Shown piece by piece: positions 14,150 through 18,068 of a stretch of 18,068 nt of DNA; position 1 is the first letter of the stretch; the number at the start of each line of letters is the position of its first letter. The stretch comes from Bacteroidetes bacterium UBA2322 (lineage in GTDB: Bacteria; Bacteroidota; Bacteroidia; Chitinophagales; UBA2359). The stretch is taken from contig DDVC01000090.1 in the NCBI GenBank assembly GCA_002345145.1, forward strand, positions 1 through 18,068, in the 5' to 3' direction. The notes beneath the pieces were generated by a model. That model made no database searches. It was not told where the DNA came from and saw nothing but the letters and a program-made list of their open reading frames with translations. Made by a program: the position numbers and the translations under genes.

Positions 14150-16033
14150 TTACCGTTTTAGTTCTAATACCAGCATTTGGTAACTGTCTAAACTAATCGG
14201 GGCAGACATATTATATGCCTGCGGCTTGTTGCTGATGCTGATGGCTTGGCTAAAACCGGCTGTGCGTTGGGCATAATCGGCAAAATTTACCTCCTTTGTT
14301 TGTGTAGAAGTGTTCATGATGCACATAACGGTTTGCTGTTCATCATATCGGAAATATACGTACAAACCGTCTTGAGGAACGTACTGCATCATTTTACCCG
14401 TTTTTATAGCCGATGATTTTTTTCTGAAATTAGCCAATGCAGTTACATAATCCAACACATCGGTTTGGTTGGGGCTTAGTCCTTGTCGGGTAAAAGCGTT
14501 TACCTTATCACCCTGCCAGCCACCCGGAAAATCGAGCCTTACATAGCCGTCAAAGGGCCAGGTAGAGCCTGCCATGAGTACCTCAGTGCCATAGTACATT
14601 TGCGGAATACCGCGGCAGGTGAGCAGCCAAGCCAACCCCATTTTGTGCTTGTTCAGGTTTTCGCCCACTTCGGTAAAAAATCGGGTTTTATCGTGGTTAT
14701 CCAAGAAAATAACGTTTCTCATCGGGTCTTTATATACGTAGTCATTAGAAAGGGTAACATAGAGTTTGTTCACCCCTTCTGTCCATCCAAAAGGTTCGTT
14801 TACCGCCTTGGTAATGCCATAGAGGTTGGTCTGAAAATCGGTAACGCCGGGCAGGTTGCTTTTAAACGGAATGTTGAGGTTGTTTTCTACAAAGTAGGCT
14901 TGGTTTAGCATACCATGCACCCAAGTTTCGCCAAACATGGTTATGTTGGGGTATTCGTTTAAAAGAGCTTGATTGCAGCGGTTCATAAAATTGAGGTCAT
15001 TATAGGGGTATGTATCAATCCTAAATCCGTCTAAGCCAAACTCTTGCACACACCAGAGGGCGTGCTGAATAAGGAAATTAGCCACATAAGGGTTGTTTTG
15101 GTTAAGGTCGGGCATGGTGGGCACAAACCAGCCTTCGAGCATTTTTTTGCGGTCAATATCGGCATGGTAAGGGTCAAACAAAGGTTGGTCTTTGTAGGTA
15201 GTATTGGTGTAAGTATCCCATTGGTGAACCCAGTCTTGGGTAGGCAGGTCAATAAAGGTAAAATGGAAACTGCCCATGTGGTTGTAAACCGCATCTTGAA
15301 TGAGTTTCATGCCGCGTTGGTGGAGGGCATCGCTCAGTTTTTTATAGGCATCGTTACCGCCCAATCGGGGGTCAATTTTGTAGTGGTTGGTGCAGGCGTA
15401 GCCATGTTCGGTGCGGTTGGGCATATCGTTTTCTAATGGCGGGGTCATCCACAGGGCAGTAACGCCTAAGTTTTGGAGGTAATCTAAGTGGTTAATAACC
15501 CCTTGCAAATCGCCGCCATGCCGCAAAAAAATAGAATCTCGGTCAAGGCTTTGGTCGCGCATACCTGCAATACGGTCATTTTTAGTATCGCCGTTGCTAA
15601 ACCTATCGGGCATAAGCAGGTAAACAAAGTCTTCGGCAGTAACACCCTGTGCATAATCCTTGCCGCCGCCCTGTAGCTTAGGCAGCAGTTGCCACTCCAT
15701 ACTAAGGGCTCTGCCTTTTTTGGGAGTAAACAGTATGCTCACCTTTCCCGGCTGTGCATCGGGTGTTATGGTAAGGTCAAGGGCAAGGTATTTGCCATTT
15801 TCCAATTGGTGTACTTTATCAAGGGTTACGCCGCGATGTTTTAGGGTTACTTGTTGTTGGTTAAAAGCGCCGTTGTTGGGGGCATAAGCTAAAATTTGCA
15901 CTTTATTCCACTTCATATCGGTAAACCAATGTGGCGGGTATAACTGCACGGCTGCCTGCGCCATTAGCTCCGGCGAAAAATACACTACAAGCGCCGCCGC
16001 CAGCAGCGCTATGGTAAACAAACGTTTTTGCAT
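14150..16033 (-). CDS. Periplasmic GH13 alpha-amylase / cyclomaltodextrinase (SusA-like)
   Basis: A 627-residue glycosidase with a signal peptide (about 1-26, cleavage near MAQA). An N-terminal beta domain (about 28-118, starting VQLYPPHWF as in Bacteroidota neopullulanases) precedes the GH13 barrel. The four conserved regions are present: DAVYNH (247-252), GFRIDTYPY with nucleophile Asp340, FGETW with acid/base Glu369, and LDNHD with Asp448. A C-terminal beta domain closes the protein. It should cut alpha-1,4 glucans or cyclodextrins into short sugars in the periplasm. The frame extends to 16081, but the ATG at 16033 starts a proper signal peptide and is preferred. No SusC/SusD genes are nearby, so it is not part of a visible Sus locus. 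It ends 22 bp from the photolyase stop, tail to tail. Confidence 0.93.
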   Translation of the reverse strand: MQKRLFTIALLAAALVVYFSPELMAQAAVQLYPPHWFTDMKWNKVQILAYAPNNGAFNQQQVTLKHRGVTLDKVHQLENGKYLALDLTITPDAQPGKVSILFTPKKGRALSMEWQLLPKLQGGGKDYAQGVTAEDFVYLLMPDRFSNGDTKNDRIAGMRDQSLDRDSIFLRHGGDLQGVINHLDYLQNLGVTALWMTPPLENDMPNRTEHGYACTNHYKIDPRLGGNDAYKKLSDALHQRGMKLIQDAVYNHMGSFHFTFIDLPTQDWVHQWDTYTNTTYKDQPLFDPYHADIDRKKMLEGWFVPTMPDLNQNNPYVANFLIQHALWCVQEFGLDGFRIDTYPYNDLNFMNRCNQALLNEYPNITMFGETWVHGMLNQAYFVENNLNIPFKSNLPGVTDFQTNLYGITKAVNEPFGWTEGVNKLYVTLSNDYVYKDPMRNVIFLDNHDKTRFFTEVGENLNKHKMGLAWLLTCRGIPQMYYGTEVLMAGSTWPFDGYVRLDFPGGWQGDKVNAFTRQGLSPNQTDVLDYVTALANFRKKSSAIKTGKMMQYVPQDGLYVYFRYDEQQTVMCIMNTSTQTKEVNFADYAQRTAGFSQAISISNKPQAYNMSAPISLDSYQMLVLELKR

Positions 16034-16110
16034 GGTAATTTTTTTTGCGTACAATAAAAAAGAATAGCTGCCCGATAGCAAAACCGGTTGCCGATTTGCC
16101 GGTGCAGGGG

Positions 16111-16118
16111 CAAATGTA
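16111..16118 (-). promoter_or_regulatory. Candidate -7 element of the amylase gene
   Basis: TACATTTG on the - strand matches TAnnTTTG fully and would give a leader of about 70 nt before the ATG at 16033. No TTG element was found at the usual distance upstream. Confidence 0.4.
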
Positions 16119-16203
16119 GCTAAGTTGAAGCAAAATTGGGCTGTTTTGCAGGGTTATTGTGTGGCGGTTTTTTGTTTATTAGGATGGCGCAGAAACAACG
16201 CAA

Positions 16204-16385
16204 CTACTTACCCTGTGCCTTAGTCCTAACTAAATTCCCTTTTTTCTTGGCATTCTTTACGTAAAATCTTACCAATTAGCCTGCAAATACGTCATGAACT
16301 TGCAGGGTGGGCAGTAACATCAGTAGCTACTGTTTTTAAAAAATCCTTGCAAATCAGCTCCATCCGTGTTATCCGTGTGCTAATG
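16204..16385. repeat. Dispersed intergenic repeat, copy B (module order 1-3-2)
   Basis: Module 1 at 16204-16240, module 3 at 16263-16305 and module 2 at 16338-16385 are each recognisably similar to the modules at 2774-2961, but the last two are in swapped order and the spacers between them differ. All are in the same orientation as copy A. Confidence 0.75.
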
Positions 16386-16391
16386 GGTATT

Positions 16392-16442
16392 CAGTAGTGG
16401 GTAGTTTTGGTAGATAGTAGATAGTATCGGGTAGTGAGTACT
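16392..16442. repeat. Degenerate inverted counterpart of the 28-bp tandem repeat
   Basis: Segments such as AGTAGTGGGTA and GGTAGATAGTAG are reverse complements of the TACCCACTACT and CTACTATCTACC parts of the 11991-12055 repeat. Order and spacing are imperfect. Confidence 0.6.
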
Positions 16443-16477
16443 AACACACTCTTCACTAAAATATTTTTCCCGATGGG

Positions 16478-16508
16478 TTGCAAAATTGAAAAAAGATGCT
16501 TAACATTG
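16478..16508 (+). promoter_or_regulatory. Candidate promoter for the small Cys-rich gene
   Basis: TTG (16478-16480), a 20-nt spacer and TAACATTG (16501-16508) fit the Bacteroidota pattern with one mismatch. The ATG at 16624 would follow a leader of about 110 nt. Confidence 0.35.
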
Positions 16509-16623
16509 CCCCGTATTGAAAACAAAATCATAAACAAAGGGTATTATCATTCCAAACCCCAAAATGTAACAAATTCTTATCGCCAACCAATCAACCTATT
16601 TTTTTATTTTAAAATATATAATC

Positions 16624-17002
16624 ATGAAAAACTTCCACTTTCTCATTTGGTAGCCCTTGCACTATGTATTAGTTTTATTTTTAATGGGGGGGGGTAAACG
16701 CCCTCTATACACAAGAGCCCACCGAAGAATCGGAGGCAATGCCCCCGCCTTGTAAATCTGCCGGAAATTGCGGGAATTTTTTGGGTTGCAATGTAATATG
16801 CAACAAAACCATTCAAAGGCTTCCATGTACTTTTGGCACACCCCCGTTGCCCGCTGGAATTGCAGGCATATTTTATGCTTGTGATTTTCCTATTCCCGGC
16901 TGGGGGCAATCTGCCGGCACTTGTGACTATTTTGAAAACACCATTTTAAACCCTGATGACGATATGGTTGGCTCAATTTGTACTACTACACCATTGTACT
17001 AA
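16624..17002 (+). pseudogene. Small secreted Cys-rich protein, frame broken at two homopolymers
   Basis: No single frame covers this gene as given. The ATG at 16624 reads into a stop after nine codons. If the A5 run at 16627 were A6, the frame would read MKKLPLSHLVALALCISFIFN, a good signal peptide, up to a G9 run (16686-16694). If that run were G10 or G7, it would continue through VNALYTQEPTEESEAMPPPC to the TAA at 17000-17002. The mature part has about eight Cys (CKSAGNC, GCNVIC, LPC, YAC, GTC, SIC), no repeat pattern I recognise, and no known family. It could be a real frameshifted gene, a phase-variable gene, or a sequencing error at homopolymers. A hairpin follows at 17072. Confidence 0.55.
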
Positions 17003-17071
17003 TAAACAACCGGCAGGTATTAAAAGGAGGTAAACTCCTGATTACTAAGTAAAACGCATAAACAACTTAAT

Positions 17072-17106
17072 GTATTGCCATGCTTGCACCGCAAGCATGG
17101 CAATAC
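17072..17106 (+). terminator. Perfect 16-bp hairpin with 3-nt loop
   Basis: GTATTGCCATGCTTGC (17072-17087), loop ACC, and GCAAGCATGGCAATAC (17091-17106) pair perfectly. No T tract follows on the + strand, so termination is uncertain; it may end the Cys-rich gene or lie in the leader of the next gene, whose ATG is 33 nt beyond. Confidence 0.55.
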
Positions 17107-17138
17107 TCGCTATTTACAAAAAATAAAACAGCAACAAC

Positions 17139-18068
17139 ATGAAACAGTTTATCCCAATAATACATAGCCGCTTACTGTATAAAATTTTATGCGGCATCTT
17201 GTTTTGTTCATGCACACTCAAGGCACAAACCCCTAAATACTTTACTTCCACCCCTATATGGGGCATTAACTTAAATTGCAATGGGAAGAGTGTCGCTCAA
17301 ACAAGTACTAAAGAATATATTGTAATCGGTAATACATTAGATCCCATCAATACTCGCTTCAGAGCCTTTGTTACAAATATTAATCATATTGGAGAAATTA
17401 CTAATTTTATAGAGTATGTAAAACAAGACACTTCAAATCAAATTGGTGGAATGGCAACAGACCATATTAAAAAACGTTTGCTAAATGCAGGTTTTTTAGT
17501 GGATACAAACAATACCCGCTATCACGCCTATTATTTATTGACCGATTTTACCGGCAATCTGATAAATGAAAACATAGACAGTCTGGCATTAGCAGGTTAC
17601 GAAAGTATTTTTTATGCTGCTTCTAACGCGTTTGACGGCGGCTATATAGTAGCCGGGCAGCGCAGTGCAGCACCTGTAGGCGGAGGCGGGTATGTGCCTT
17701 ACCACCCTTATGTTGTTAAATTAGATTCATTGGGCAACCGCCAGTGGGATAAACTATACACCGCCCACGGACCACCCTTGTTTGCCTGGATAAAAGCAAT
17801 ACACCCCGCCCCCAACGGCAGCGGTTATTTTTTGCTCGGCACTACCGGTAATGCTGTGGTAGGTGATGTATTGCTGATAAAAATAGATACTGCCGGCAAT
17901 GAGCTATGGCATAAAAGGTACGATTTAAGCGTGGGTTTAGACGAGTTCATAGGCGAGCAAGGTTCTACAATACTCCCTACTTCCGATGGCGGCTTGGTGA
18001 TAACCGCATACTATCGCGACCCCGACCCTTTTACAGGCTGCTGCCCTCCCTTTAATGTAGGCAGAAAA
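17139..18068 (+). CDS. Secreted propeller-like repeat protein, N-terminal part
   Basis: The frame from the ATG at 17139 stays open for 310 codons to the window edge, so the C-terminus is missing. An N-terminal hydrophobic stretch ending CSCTLKAQ (to residue 30) looks like a signal peptide. From about residue 170 there are repeats typical of Bacteroidota secreted propeller proteins: GGYIVAGQ, then YVVKLDSLGNRQWDKLY, then YFLLGTTG and LLIKIDTAGNELWHKRYD, then DGGLVITAY. The K-ID-GN-W-K-Y pattern marks successive blades. Such proteins often end in a type IX secretion sorting domain, which cannot be seen here. Ligand or role is unknown. Residues 31-160 show no pattern I recognise. Confidence 0.82.
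   Translation, partial: MKQFIPIIHSRLLYKILCGILFCSCTLKAQTPKYFTSTPIWGINLNCNGKSVAQTSTKEYIVIGNTLDPINTRFRAFVTNINHIGEITNFIEYVKQDTSNQIGGMATDHIKKRLLNAGFLVDTNNTRYHAYYLLTDFTGNLINENIDSLALAGYESIFYAASNAFDGGYIVAGQRSAAPVGGGGYVPYHPYVVKLDSLGNRQWDKLYTAHGPPLFAWIKAIHPAPNGSGYFLLGTTGNAVVGDVLLIKIDTAGNELWHKRYDLSVGLDEFIGEQGSTILPTSDGGLVITAYYRDPDPFTGCCPPFNVGRK

Larger units (their letters stand above)
16034..16623. other. Repeat-bearing gap right of the amylase gene
   Basis: About 590 bp with no convincing gene. It holds the amylase promoter region, copy B of the dispersed repeat (16204-16385), a degenerate counterpart of the 28-bp tandem repeat (16392-16442) and a promoter-like site (16478-16508) facing the small Cys-rich protein gene. 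An open frame from a GTG at 16434 is not considered real except for its last part. Confidence 0.7.

Noticed and set aside
16434..16697. 87-codon + strand frame from a GTG
   Set aside because: The first two thirds look non-coding and contain repeat-edge DNA; only its last part is credible, as the signal peptide of the broken Cys-rich gene.

Overview
The window looks like chromosomal DNA of a gliding, aerobic member of the Bacteroidota. The reasons are a GldH gliding-motility lipoprotein gene, a SusA-like periplasmic amylase, a secreted propeller-type protein, starts without clear Shine-Dalgarno sequences, and several upstream sites resembling the Bacteroidota promoter (TTG, about 19-20 nt, TAnnTTTG). 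The oxygen-dependent HemF fits aerobic growth. G+C looks moderate by eye. No tRNA, rRNA, CRISPR array, transposase or phage gene was seen.

Layout. Positions 1-133 are a perfect heptamer tandem array. It is followed on the + strand by adenine deaminase (158-1804), a HupE/UreJ-type membrane protein (1943-2524), a 0.5 kb non-coding stretch with a dispersed repeat, an acyl-CoA dehydrogenase fused to an SCP2 lipid-binding domain (3029-4660), a terminator, and a DUF1801 protein (4749-5129). The - strand then carries a two-gene ABC importer cassette (ATPase 5118-5939, permease 5957-7192), hemF (7541-8452), and ftsH plus rsfS (8581-11037). A biotin ligase gene (+, 11081-11854) diverges from rsfS. After a repeat-rich gap holding the same heptamer in inverted orientation come gldH (-), a photolyase gene (+) and a GH13 amylase gene (-). 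The right end (16034-18068) holds a second copy of the dispersed repeat, a frameshifted gene for a small Cys-rich secreted protein, and the first 310 codons of a secreted propeller-like protein running off the window.

How the genes fit together. Most are housekeeping or stand-alone functions: purine salvage, haem synthesis, membrane proteolysis, ribosome silencing, biotinylation, DNA repair and starch use. ftsH-rsfS and the ABC pair look like operons from their spacing (12 and 17 bp).

The most notable item is the ABC permease. Between its first membrane helix and the canonical permease core it carries about 130 residues that match, by recognition, the apical (substrate-binding) domain of the chaperonin GroEL. 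The cassette has no recognisable substrate-binding protein next to it. I know of no described transporter with this architecture. Other items worth a look are the ACAD-SCP2 fusion, inverted heptamer arrays, a modular intergenic repeat with shuffled modules, and a small-protein gene broken at two homopolymer runs.
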